64,000 nt of DNA, taken from Tetrapyrgos nigripes. Its lineage: Eukaryota > Basidiomycota > Agaricomycetes > Agaricales > Campanellaceae. The translations under genes and the position numbers were made by a program. How positions within the stretch are numbered: the first letter of the stretch is position 1; every line of letters begins with the position of its first letter. The notes below the pieces were generated by a model that worked only from the letters and a program-made list of their open reading frames with translations, did not search any database and was not told the origin of the DNA. Positions 43,764-54,800 of this stretch are shown here, piece after piece. Location: positions 1 through 64,000 of the forward strand of contig JAACJM010000341.1 in the NCBI GenBank assembly GCA_013368315.1, written 5' to 3'.

Positions 43764-44650
43764 GTTGACCTACACTCTATGCCAGCTACATCTGAGGATG
43801 CAGATGAATACAATGAAGTAGTTAGCCCCCCCCCCCCTCCCCAAGCTGATTGCCCTCTTCTGCTAACCGAAGGGCCTTCAATAGTACTTTGTTCCTTGGG
43901 GACGGAAATGGGCACGGAAATGGACACCCAGTCCCACTTCGCAGTACTCAGAACTAGGTGAGCAGCTATAGAACTGGCTCGAAGAGCAGGTAGTAAGCAC
44001 GATGTTTATAGTCAATCGGAAGGAATGCACGTCCGAGTACTTGCCCGTCAAATCTCCCTCACTTTCAGCTTACTGACTCATCCGGCGGATGCGGATTGGG
44101 ATTTGCACCCATCCGAGCGGATGGCATCCGATACAATCCGATCCGATAGGAGCCCTATTACTGAGCGGCTAACTCAGAGTTGATATAAATAGCTTCCAGC
44201 TTACACAGGCTTCTTACTGAGACTGGTATAAGCGACTGTAAACATACCGCTTCAATGCCTGAAGAAAGCTGAAGTCAAGGAGTATCACCCGGAAACTGCC
44301 CCCAAAACCCCGGATAAAGGCCACGTGGACGGAATTCCGTTTGACGCGTACACGTTGGTGCACGGTCTTTCTTCTTCTCCTTTCCTCCGTCTCTACCTTT
44401 GACGACTCCGTAAATCCACGGAATATGGCCCTATTGAAGACTGTAACGTACCGGTGAATTGAAAAAGTGCAGCCTCTCTCAAGAAATGACAAGGTGTCTA
44501 GGAAGAAATGCGTCGGATGCTTGCGAGCCCTCCAATTCTGTTATTCTCCGTTGGGTATATCTAGCCGAGCTGCTGAAGAAGAAGCTTAGCTTAGGTCATG
44601 AAACATATGGATGGGTAAGCCAGTACAATTGCCCTGAAGTGGATGTATCA
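43764..44650. other. Intergenic sequence
   Basis: A run of about 14 C lies near 43827-43840. 44085-44150 repeats GGATG/ATCCG motifs. No gene supported. Confidence 0.5.
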
Positions 44651-44659
44651 TTGACATTC

Positions 44660-44669
44660 TATATATACA
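44660..44669 (+). promoter_or_regulatory. TATA-like box of the nitronate monooxygenase gene
   Basis: TCTATATATACAG, about 70 bp upstream of the ATG at 44735. Confidence 0.55.
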
Positions 44670-44734
44670 GTCAGCGGACCTCACTTGCCAAGGTACCCAC
44701 AAGAGTTCTTGGTTCCTACTGTGACTTTCTTGCA

Positions 44735-45995
44735 ATGAACGGAAAAATTACTACTCGTATCACTCAGCTACTCAGTAAGTCCTTTCATGCTACTTGCCCC
44801 TATTTCACTTCTCATTCTGTATTCAGATACCCGCACCCCAATCATGTCGGCGCCTATGGCGTTCGCTGCTGGTGGAGAGCTAGCTGGTGCTGTAACTGGA
44901 GCTGGTGCCTTCGGATTCATTGGCGCAGGTGAGTGAGCTGTCTGTTATTATCCCATCCAGCTTTCTCATACAGCCGTATCTGCAGGATTTCTTTCATCCG
45001 CTGACCTCAAAGCCAACCTCTCGATGGTTCGCAAAACCCTCAACATTGCCGACGGAGCATCTCTTCCCGTCGGCATTGGATTCATTAGCTGGATCTTGGC
45101 CATGACAGAGAGTTCAGATGACCCTCGTATATCGGCTGTCCTGAAAGAAAAACCACAGGCGTTATGGTTCGCGTTCGGTGATGACCTCGGGAAATACATT
45201 GCGCAGGTTCGCGAATACGACTCCAAACGCGACCACAAGACCGTCATTTTCGTCATGGTTAACTCATCAGAGGAGGCTATACGCGCTGCGAACGAGTGGA
45301 AGGTCGATGTTATCGTTGCCCAAGGTGAGTAATTACGAGCTTCTTTTGGTATAATTTAGGCCTCTTACAACGAACTACAGGAATCGAAGCGGGCGGTCAC
45401 AGCGGCTCCGAGGCGCCATCTCTTCTCACTCTCCTCCAGGCCATCGTCAACGCAATTCCGCCTGATGGTCCACTCGTCCTCGCTGCAGGCGGTATCACCA
45501 CCGGTTCCCAGATTGCTGGCATCTTAACTATGGGCGCATCCGGAGTCGTCGTCGGGACTCGCTTCCTTTTCACTCACGAATGCATTTATAGCCAGGACAA
45601 GAAGGATGCACTAGTTCAAGCAGGTCTAATCAACTCGACTAGACGTACCTTGGCCTTTGACGAAGTCGGCAGAACAATGGGTTGGCCAAATAAGATTGAT
45701 GGCAGAGCTTTGGCGAATAATATAATCAAGGATTTGGATGAGGGTTTGGAGTTGGAGGCTCGGCTTAAGAGGTTCGATGAAGGTGCTGCTTCGGGTGACA
45801 AATCTCGCTTGATTGTATGGGCTGGAGAAGGCGTGGGTCTTACGGACAATATTTCATCTGCAGCAGTGAGTGCTTGTCTCTTTTTTTGGGTTATCGTTCT
45901 TCTGGCTGATGCAAACACAGGATGTCGTTCAGAAACTCCACAATGAGGCTGTATCGGCTCTTAAGTCAGGGTTTAAGCTAGTACAGGATTCATAG
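44735..45995 (+). CDS. Nitronate monooxygenase (2-nitropropane dioxygenase family), 346 aa
   Basis: Five exons, 44735-44774, 44827-44928, 44986-45324, 45381-45865 and 45921-45995, all in phase with GT..AG introns. An FMN-dependent TIM-barrel enzyme that oxidises alkyl nitronates to carbonyl compounds and nitrite, probably cytosolic. The N-terminus has ITQLLNTRTPIMSAPMAFAA and GELAGAVTGAGAFGFIGAG. The middle shows DVIVAQGIEAGGHSGS with the conserved His of the active-site loop. The C-terminal half carries the FMN-phosphate site, VLAAGGITTGSQIAG then MGASGVVVGTRFLFT. Length is normal for the family and the frame is intact. Role may be detoxification of nitro compounds such as propionate-3-nitronate. 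The substrate cannot be read from sequence. Confidence 0.93.
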
Positions 45996-46096
45996 AGCAG
46001 TATCATCGGAATAGGAAGCTAGTCTTCAAAATGAACTGATTATCGTTACAATTTTCCACTTCAAAGCATCTATTCAAGCATGCCAGTCTGTCGGCA

Positions 46097-46350
46097 ATGT
46101 CTATAGGTATGCATCTCGCCGCTGATGACAGGAAATCAGCCAAAAGCTTATTTCGTGACGCGCTCATGGTGAGTTGTATCATATCTTATAGTAGCCGCAA
46201 GTGTTCTGATCATCTATGTAGGAGTCTGGTTCCAACAAGCCTACTGGACACTGATTGGAGGCCATGCATTGATGGCAAAACGTGGAGACAAGATTCTTTA
46301 TGCGCTGGGTTTTCCCCCAATGGGTCTGAGCGAATCATTGTGTTACCTTG
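46097..46350 (+). other. Short exon-like segments of unknown nature
   Basis: MSIGMHLAADDRKSAKSLFR runs to a GTGAGT donor at 46169. After the acceptor at about 46222, VWFQQAYWTLIGGHALMAK is open. I cannot assign it. It may belong to the esterase relic downstream or be chance. Confidence 0.25.
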
Positions 46351-46730
46351 AAGATGTCTTTCATCACCAGCAACTGCGATGACGAAGGAACGTAAGTCGG
46401 AGAGGATGGTCTGTTGGGAACTGCCGCTGATTGCTTTGGTCCGCACTAATGCAGAGCCACTGATGACGATATGATTGAGGTGCAAAATGCGTATCCTGAA
46501 GATCCTACCCTAGAGTTCCCTGTTCGCCAAACAGTAGATGTCCGACTGTTCTTTTCTCGATGAAGAGCTTTTCATTCAACACTGGAACCAATAACAATAT
46601 CTCGTAACGTGCACTCTTGGTTCTCTACTGAAACTGTCGCAGTCCTGAATACAAGCGGGTGGCTGCCATTACCGGTGATCTAATCTTCCAGGGCACCGGA
46701 AAACTACTCCAGTATGCATCGCAAATTTAA
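46349..46730 (+). pseudogene. Carboxylesterase (type B) C-terminal relic
   Basis: FITSNCDDEGT (46355 onward), then after an apparent intron TDDDMIEVQNAYPEDPTLEFP, and after another, PEYKRVAAITGDLIFQGTGK. In type-B carboxylesterases these correspond to the GNxxDEG region, the YPDDP motif and the KRxAAxxGDxxFQ motif near the catalytic His. The segments between them are shortened and the N-terminal two thirds (including the nucleophile elbow GESAGG) are absent, so this is a remnant. Confidence 0.65.
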
Positions 46731-47486
46731 ATGGAGAATGCCCACACACCATATACTTCTTATGTACTGGACCCCAACCTACCCCCTCTCCCAATCTACC
46801 TGTCTAGTGATATAACGGTTTAACTACGGGAAGAAGAGGTATTTAGACACCGAGAGAAGAGGATGCGATCGAAAAAGCCCCTAAAAGGATTGCAAATGCC
46901 ACACTAATTCAGACATATACATTCCGCTTCCCCCGGAACGCAAGGGGCGGTACACGATCATGTCCCAGTTGGACAGACAGCATCGGACCTTGAGTCGAAG
47001 AGGTAGCCTATTCTAGGAGCCGATCTTCTCTTTTCACTCAGGTGAAATACAGCGAATTAATAAAGAGAAACACGTATCAGTACACAATGTACAGCAGTTG
47101 ACTCTAGGGATCACTAAACCTGTTCATCGCAATGATGTGAATGCCATTCTCTCCCCAATGCTTCCCCGGGCGATATTTAAATACTTCAAGAAGTGACAAC
47201 TCCAACGGGGCGAGGGTCGTTGACCGAGAAGTCGATTCGAGTTCCAGGCCAGTGCGATTGGTGGACTGTAACTGTGTAGATCGGATCGGATCGTGAAACG
47301 TTATACCACTGTCGTGGCTAAAACTCCTCTTCGCGGTGTTTTGCTTCATGTTTATGGATACGCCAAGCATTTAGGTCTTTTAATCCGCACTTTCATTTTT
47401 CCATCTTTAACTGCTCACTCAACTTCCCTCCCATTTTCCTCCTTGTAACCTAATTCTAATTTCTCTCAACTGACAGCTGGTCTACA
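46731..47486. other. Intergenic sequence and AA9 upstream region
   Basis: 46862-47045 contains text like the tRNA-linked repeat and its surroundings (AAAGCCCCTA...ATTCCGCTTCC; GAGTCGAAGAGGTAGCCTATTC compared with 35535), so a further decayed copy is likely. No TATA box is convincing. Confidence 0.4.
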
Positions 47487-48706
47487 ATGCTCTCGACCTC
47501 CTCTGTATCTTTATCTCTCACTCTCGGACTCCTTACCCATCTCTTACCTACCGTCGATGCTCATGGTTTCATTAGCGGTGTGGTGGCAAACGGCCAATAC
47601 AATCAAGGGCCAAATGTACGTCGTCCTCAGTACCATCTATCTCCTCAGGACTTGCTCTTACTCACCGTACCGGTCACCTGTATGTAGATCTACCGCGCAG
47701 ATGACCCCGTCAACGCGCAAACTGCCATCCGTGAAATGTACGATAGTGCCAGCCCTTCTTACCTCAAGTACTGGGATTTCAACGATAACAAGTACGTCCA
47801 GTGGAGCTATTCTTCGTTCTTTCATTTCCTTTCCTTTCATTTCCTTTTCCTTAATCCTAAATCTAATATCCCTCGACATCCACAGCAAAATGGGCTGCGA
47901 AGAATCCGGCCCAGCCCCCACCTCGATCAAAATCTCTGCCGGGTCCCCACTCCAAATTATCTGGACCGGCGCTACCAGCGACCTCCTCAACAAACCCGGC
48001 ACAGGCAACACCCAAGGTCGCAACCCCTTCGTGCACGCTATGGGATCCGTCAGCGACTATATAGCTTCCTGTAACGGCCCCTGTAGCAATTTCGACGCAA
48101 GCAACGGTGATTGGGTGAAACTAGCGCAATGGGGGCTGGATTCTTCCGAGTGGGTGTCTGAGGAGCTGAGAAATACGATGGAGGGAAAGCCGGAGCCTTA
48201 TTATCCACAGGGAGAGGGGTTGTGGGGGATTGCAAAGCTGGTGCAGGATTCGAGTGTTTGGACCGTGTATGTACCGAGTGGGTTGAAGAATGGGCAGTAT
48301 ATTATTCGGAATGAGGTGCGTATCTTCAGGATTCTTCTCTCGCATGAGGTTAAAGTACTGATGACTCTCTACATAGCTCGCAGCACTCCACTCCCCCAAA
48401 AGCTCGGGCGGCGGTCCCCAACTCTACGTCGGGTGTATTCAAATCGAAGTCATTGATGGAGGATGTGAGAGTCTTCCTGCAGGAACAAAAGCTGGATCTC
48501 TCTACGGCAGCGATGGATACCTCGCCAATTATGACGTTTATTCCTCTGATTTCTTCGATGATTCACAGGCTGGTCCTGCTCGCGCCTGGAACATGGATCG
48601 TTCGTCTTGCACGTATAATTATGGTTATGATTCAGCCCCTTTCCAAGGTACGCCGAGGAGCTTGAACCAAGGGAAGAGTATGATGAAGAATAGGATTGAT
48701 TTGTAA
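47487..48706 (+). CDS. AA9 lytic polysaccharide monooxygenase, copy 1, 330 aa
   Basis: Four exons: 47487-47615, 47688-47791, 47886-48315 and 48377-48706, all in phase. Residues 1-25 are a signal peptide (LSLTLGLLTHLLPTVDA), so mature protein starts at His26 (HGFISG), the first copper-brace ligand. The second His is H128 in NPFVHAMGSVSDYIASC, and the axial Tyr is Y238 in QLYVGCIQIEV. These make up the AA9 copper site. The end of the domain shows LPAGTKAGSLYGSDGYLANY. AA9 enzymes are secreted and cut cellulose or related glucans oxidatively. Related to copy 2 at 52295-53709, with the same intron positions and an identical 430-nt third exon length. It has a short C-terminal tail ending MMKNRIDL and no carbohydrate-binding module. 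Confidence 0.87.
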
Positions 48707-49678
48707 ATGCATAAGCACTTATGGTGACGGATTGTCCTGCCCTACTAGTAAATAAAACAACTAATGCAGCATAGATAGTGATATATAATGACAACTGGTA
48801 TGCGAGACGCGAATAGGGGGCCGGCTCTTGCCGAGCCCTTACCGCTTGCCGAAGCTGCGCTTCGCCCAAAAGTTACGTAAGTACAACGCTTAAACTCCAA
48901 CCGCCATCATCCCAGACCGCTTTTCCTCCTTCAGGAACCTCAGCTATCCATGCTGTCTGCCGATAACCTAGCAGATATGCGACAATTCCCCGAAAACCTT
49001 GTCACAAGTCGAGAGACTACCAAGAAATCGCCGAGGGATGTGAAGGTTTTTTTCACTCAGGTACAATGGGGAGCTTTGGTTGTGTGACTGAGGTTTGTAC
49101 GCTTATACGACGCTCATGTATCGATGTTCCGGACATTGGAATAGGACATTCGTCATCATCAATACCAATGTTCGCAAGGTGTGTCGTCTTAGCCTATGGT
49201 ATTCGAAGGATATGCAATATAATACGAAAGACTTCTAGTTCGCTTGATGAACCGGTAGGACAGATACATGGTTCACAATTCACGATTCACGAGGAAAGGG
49301 GTAGAAGCTTTTATCCCCTGGCATGAGGCTCGCATGACCAATAGCACATGTGTACTCGAAATACTCAACTCTCAAGATGCTATCACGAGCGAACGAGTAT
49401 TCATCGTTGATTGGGCTAACGGCTCTCAAATCCGCCAATCTGAACGAAAGTCCGGAGGTGCGCATGCCTTCAAGGATAATAATAGGCCACCTGCAGGGTA
49501 TGGTACGTTTCTCAAACATGGTCACGTCATGAATTTCAATTACTCAAAGGTTCTCCTTTCCTTTTCTTTCTGTCCCTTCTCATTCACTCACTGACTTAGC
49601 GTCATCTTCCTCTTCTGTTAGGCTGTTTTGGAAGAACGCCCAGTCTCCTCTTTTTGGCCAACTCTCCCCTCCTTCCTT
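48707..49678. other. Intergenic sequence
   Basis: No supported gene. A G+C-rich hairpin-like stretch (GCCGGCTCTTGCCGAGCCC...GCTTGCCGAAGCTGCGCTTCG) occurs at 48820-48867 and might be a terminator or repeat. Confidence 0.45.
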
Positions 49679-49688
49679 CTCTATAAAA
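49679..49688 (+). promoter_or_regulatory. TATA box of the GH27 gene
   Basis: CTCTATAAAAC, about 70 bp upstream of the ATG at 49756 and preceded by pyrimidine-rich DNA. Confidence 0.65.
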
Positions 49689-49755
49689 CGACCTTCCTTT
49701 CCTTTTCAAAAGACACAAGACTGACTGTCTGACTCTTTATCGATCATTATCCGAC

Positions 49756-51595
49756 ATGCGCATTCCTCGATTAGCTACCACCTCAGCCTCGCTCCTAGCT
49801 TCTACAAGCTCCTTTAAGTCTGGACAAGACACTTCTCCTTCTCTTTCAACTTCAAGCAGCACTATACCCCCTCTCCACTCCCTTACAATCACAACAACCC
49901 CCAACGGATTCAGCTCTTCCACTCGAGGCTGGAATTCCTTCGGTATCCAAGCCAACCCTCTTACCAACCCAGCTTTTACGTTCGACGAACAGCATGCATT
50001 GGAACAGTGTGATAATATGGCGTCGAATGAGGGGCTGAAAGCTAATGGGTTTGTTTATTGTTCGTTGGATTCGGGATGGTCTGTTGGGGATCATGGAGAC
50101 GATAATGGGAGGATTATACCCGATACCACGACGTTTCCCGGGATCGCGAGTGGGGGGATGCCGGGGCATTTGCATGCGGAAGGTGAGTGATTTCTTTTTT
50201 GCAATATCGGGAACAAAACGTACGAGGTCGAATTTTTCATTTACACTCTACTTCGCTTCCTCTTAATCGTGATTTGCTAACTCATTCTCATCCAATCTTC
50301 GATCCCCTAGGCCTCAAATTCGGCGTGTACGTCGTACCAGGAGCTTTTCTTCAAGACGTCAACAAGACCATTCTTAACACCAATGTCCGCATTGGGGATG
50401 TCTGTTCTGGGGACAACGGCCTCGCGAGATGTAATTGGGACTATGAAGCCGATGGTGTCCAGCAGTGGCACGATTCGGTCGTGGAGCAATTCGCTTCTTG
50501 GTAAGTAACTCCTTACGTTGTTTCACCATCGATACTTACTCTCCTTCATCCACACTATCACGTCTGATCATAGGGGCGTGGACTTTATTAAATTCGACTT
50601 CATCACCCCCGGGTCCCCTGACAACGGCGTAAACCTCCCCGCCAACGAATCCCTCGGCGTCATCGCCTACCACACCGCCATCTCTCGTTCCTCCCGTCCC
50701 ATGCGCCTAGACATATCCTGGAAACTTGCCCGAGATCCCCCCGACTACACCATCTGGGAATCCAACGCTGATTCCTTCCGGACAGATCAAGATATCAACA
50801 ACGCTGGTTCCAATTCCGGGGTGTTTACGCAGTGGGGGACTGTACAGAGAGCGATTGATAATTATAGGCAATATATCGTGCTTCATACGGATGATGATGA
50901 GGTGTTGAGTATTTATCCGGATATGGATAATATGTTTGTGGCGAATGCACAGGGAACGAGTGGGATTACAGATGAAGAGAGGAGGAGTATACTGAGTCAT
51001 TGGATGATGGCGGGGAGTAATTTGATTTTGGGGAGTGATTTGACGAATATTGATGGTTAGTACTTACTGCGTCTGCTTTTCTTTCTTCTTACTGGATGCT
51101 GATACGATGATTTGACTAGATTTTGGTCAATCCCTTCTCTCGAATACCTTTGCGTTCACTACCATAGCGGATTTTGCAGCCAAGAACCCTATGCGACCGA
51201 GAAACCCCGGGACTGGAGGACAAGATGCAAAGCAGCTCCAGGCGTGGATTGCTGGACCTTCAAGTTCAGGTATGTATCGTCTACGTGTAGTAATCTAACT
51301 GCATTTAAACTAACTTTATGATACTGTAACATCTTCGTCTCAAAGGACAACGCACCGCCCTCGTCCTCCTAGCCAACTACGGTCCCGACCTCGGTCAAGG
51401 AGGATTGGTTCTACGTTTAGTGGTACTCAAAATGTTTCAATCACGCTTGACGAGCTTGGCATATCTGGTTCTACTTGGTCTGCGAAGGATGTATGGAACA
51501 ATCAGGATTTGGGTACACTAAGCGGTGGGTCAGCTGTGCTGAGTAGGGATTTGGGCGAAGGAGAGAGTTGGGTGGTGCTTTTGAAGAAGGCGTAG
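49756..51595 (+). CDS. Alpha-galactosidase-like glycoside hydrolase, GH27 clan D, with a C-terminal frameshift
   Basis: Exons 49756-50182, 50311-50500, 50574-51055, 51120-51269 and 51346 onward, in phase. GWNSFGIQANP, CDNMASNEGL and FVYCSLDSGWS mark the start of the barrel. FIKFDFITPG holds the likely nucleophile Asp, and WESNADSFRTDQDI the likely acid/base Asp. SILSHWMMAGSNLILGSDL is the familiar late-barrel stretch. It hydrolyses terminal alpha-galactosyl links, probably outside the cell, although the N-terminus is a weak signal peptide. In the last exon the frame that continues from exon 4 stops at 51521. The natural C-terminal beta-sandwich sequence (GTQNVSITLDELGISGSTW to SWVVLLKKA, stop 51593-51595) is in another frame from about 51403. 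A one-base deletion or a sequence error would explain this. Confidence 0.82.
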
Positions 51596-52294
51596 GGCGT
51601 ATGTGGAATGGACTTGAACTCAAGGGACGTATGGGACGTGGGCTGTTGGTCCTGAAGAAGGGGATGGGGTAGTCCTCTTGACTGCTTTGATCTTGGATTT
51701 CTTAATGTCTCGGAACTATGGATGCTCAAGGACTTGTGTACTTATGAGAGTGATCCACATATATACACTGATGTTCCCAGCCATGGTCAAGTCGGCTAGG
51801 CATTCTGGGCCATACGCTACAACAGATCTTCGTATGCCACATGTGCCAGCGCCACCACAAAGCGAACTGAACCAGCAAAAGCCTACATATGAAACACCAG
51901 CTCATGTATATCGAGGGACCAGTAACTACTACGGTACACAGTACGGACAGTAGTACATAGTACTAATCGCAGCAGAGTATCTAGTATCTACTACTGCTAC
52001 TACCAAGTTTATCTCCTACTTCTCTGTACTCTATACTCGAAAAAGTAGGACCAAATCCAAATGAACCCAAAATGACCAAACCAAAACGCCGGAAGGTTAG
52101 AAAAATGTAAGTAAACGGAGGTAGATGGAAAGATTAAAATAATGAAGAGCGAGCGAGCAATGTGGGTGGGTATTGATCCAGTCGTTAGAAATTATCATAC
52201 ATGAATGTGATGTACGTGCCTGCGCCTGGAGCGAGGAGGGAGAAGGGGAGAGAAGGGAAGCGGATCCAACGATCAATTGCGCCATCGCTACCGT
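51596..52294. other. Intergenic region between convergent GH27 and AA9 copy 2
   Basis: No supported gene. Contains the shared 3' region of two convergent transcripts. Confidence 0.5.
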
Positions 52295-53709
52295 CTAAAA
52301 GTCCATCCTCTTCTTCATCATCTCCCTATGCCCACCCAAAGCTCTCTTCTTGTGAACCTGAGAGCCAGGAAGAGAGCGTTTACGGGCTTTGCATCGTTGA
52401 GTGGAGGCGGGAGAGGCGGCGCTGGAGGGTGCGGATGGCTTCTCGTTAGAGGACTGGTCTTTAGAGCCTGAGTCCGGTTTGGAGGAGGAAGAGTTGGAAC
52501 CGGAGTTAGAATCGCCCGTAAATGAGTTTGCGGCATCGGTGGATCCGGAGTTCTGGCTGGTGTTGGAGCTGGAGGAGGAAGATCCTGAACTCGAACCTGA
52601 GCTGGCGGCGCCAGAGCTGGAGCCAGAATTGGAGCTGGGCTTGTCATTGTTGTTCGAAGAGCTGGAACTGCCACCGCTCACGAGGTTCGCAATAGTGGGT
52701 CCGATGTCCTTGAAGACGTTGGAGGAGTAGACATTGAAGTTGGCAAGATAACCGTCGGTTTCATAGAGAGAACCAGCTTTTGTTCCTCCAGGAAGACCCT
52801 CGGATCCTCCGTCGACGACTTCGACTTGGACACAGCCGACGTAGAGCTGGGGACCACCTCCAGAGCTTTTGGGCGAGTGAACGGCTGAGAGCTAGACAAC
52901 ACGCGTAAGAGAACGTGAAAGGAAGACTAATGATTCGAAAACGCACCTCGTTCCTAATAAGGTACTGTCCATTCTTCAAACCCTGAGGGATCGTAACTGT
53001 CCAGGTACTAGACTCCTGAACCAGCTTGGCAATGCCCCACAATCCCTGCTCTTTAGGGTAGTAAGGCTCGGGCTTGCCGTCCATCGCGTTACGAAGCTCG
53101 GAAGACACAGACTGGGATTTATCCAAACCGAATTCAGCGAGCTTGACCCAATCGGCATTAGCGGCATCGAATTTGCTACATTCACCGTTGCAGGAAGCGA
53201 TGTAGTCTGTGACGGGACCCATGGCATGGGGGAAGGGATTTTTGCCTTTGGTATTACCGGTTCCAGGCTTGTTGAGCAATTCACCCGTCGCACCTTCCCA
53301 GTAGATTTGGAGTTGGGAGCCAGCGGAGACTTTGATGGTTTTGGGAGCGGGGCCGGCGCCTTCACAGGCCATTTTACTGTTGATGAGAATGAATTAAAAG
53401 AGGACGAGGAGAAAATGTCAGTGACGTACCTGTTGTCGTTAAAATCCCAGTAATTGAGATAGGCAGGGCTTGCAGCAGAGAACATCTTACGGATGGCGGT
53501 TTGCGAGTTGACGCTATCACCGTCGTAGTAGATCTGCCAGGTGGAGTGAGTTGCGAAATGATTTAAACAGTCAATGGACGACTCACATTGGGTCCAGCAT
53601 TGTACTTTCCATTGGCCATCACGCCGCCAATCTGACCATGGGCCTCGACGACAGGAAGCAAATGGGCAAGAAGCCCGAGAGCGAGGGATACAGAGACAGC
53701 TGAGAGCAT
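52295..53709 (-). CDS. AA9 lytic polysaccharide monooxygenase, copy 2, with a long Ser-rich tail, 417 aa
   Basis: Exons 53709-53587, 53533-53430, 53376-52947 and 52891-52295, in phase. Signal peptide residues 1-23 (LALGLLAHLLPVVEA) then His24 (HGQIGG). The second copper His lies in NPFPHAMGPVTDYIASC and the axial Tyr in QLYVGCVQVEV. Exons 2 and 3 have the same lengths as in copy 1 (104 and 430 nt) and the proteins are closely similar up to GYLANFNVYSS. Beyond that, copy 2 carries about 90 residues of Ser/Asn/Gly low complexity and a basic end (CKARKRSLPGS...MMKKRMDF) whose last residues echo copy 1 (MMKNRIDL). The tail could be a glycosylated linker without a binding module. It points towards copy 1, with the GH27 gene between them. 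Confidence 0.87.
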
Positions 53710-54800
53710 TTGCGATTTGTTAGATATGTTCTTGAAGTTCCGTGACGCTGCGAGACAAATGAATGAATATGTACAGTGGATTCCCAAGAGACCAGCTGTA
53801 AAACGAGAGACGAGAGTAACACGGAGAAAGGAGGGAGGTGAGTTGGTGGAGTGAAAGAGAGTGAGGAAAGAAAACGGTCGAACCGAATAAAGGATGAACC
53901 ACTCGCTTGTTACTAGGCAAGAAAGGGCTTGGCAGAGATATTTTGTAATTCATGCGGTCTTGGTATCCCGGTGTCGGTCAGGCAGTCTCAGGGTGGCCTC
54001 CTCATCCATGTGCGCAGATAACAAATGAAGGCTGACATACGGTCCACGCTGGTCCATAGGCTACAGCTGACTCGCTGAGAGATGTTTCTCCTACAACCAC
54101 GGAAAGCCTAGCGGGGATCTCTGGAGTCTGTGACAAGTACATAGTTTCATGAGCACCACGCCTCACCACGCCTGTTGTCAACGATGCTCAGGAACATGTC
54201 GGATAGGGCGTCACACTTTTATGTAATCACGGAGGATCTGAAGGCTGAGATCTGGCGGTACGCCTTTCAGCAGGAAAAACGACACAGACGAAATCTGACT
54301 GGATGTCGGAATTTCCGAGTAGCACTGAGCTGTACAGATAGAATCTGATGGGGCAAGGACTTTTCAGAAATCCTCGGACTCGGTCAGATTGATGCCGAGC
54401 ATATCTGAGTAATTCCGACAATTTTTGGGTCCGGCTCACCATCACATTCTCTCGCGGAAAGTAGTTTCTTCTTCGTGTTCTATCTATCTATCATAGTCTT
54501 TGAATTCCTTGTCATCGCGTCATCTCCTCTTTTTTTTTTCTAAGTCCAAATTCGTTGTCGTTGTCCGGCCCAAAACCAGCTCTTCAAACTCCGCAACATT
54601 CAAGCTCCGCTTTGTGTAGTGTTGCCGCGGGTCGAGTTTGAGCCAACCCGAGCCATCGCTTATTTGGCTCGAACCAGGCCCGGGTCAGCACGTGACATGC
54701 CTAATGCGGTATCAGTTGGGTGTCAGGTATTCCAGACCCACATCAAGCCTACACTCGAAATTGGTTCAAATCCATACATACACAAGACATTAGAGTATGA
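53710..54800. other. Intergenic sequence
   Basis: No gene supported. Contains a T-rich run (54527-54538) and scattered inverted words. Confidence 0.5.
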
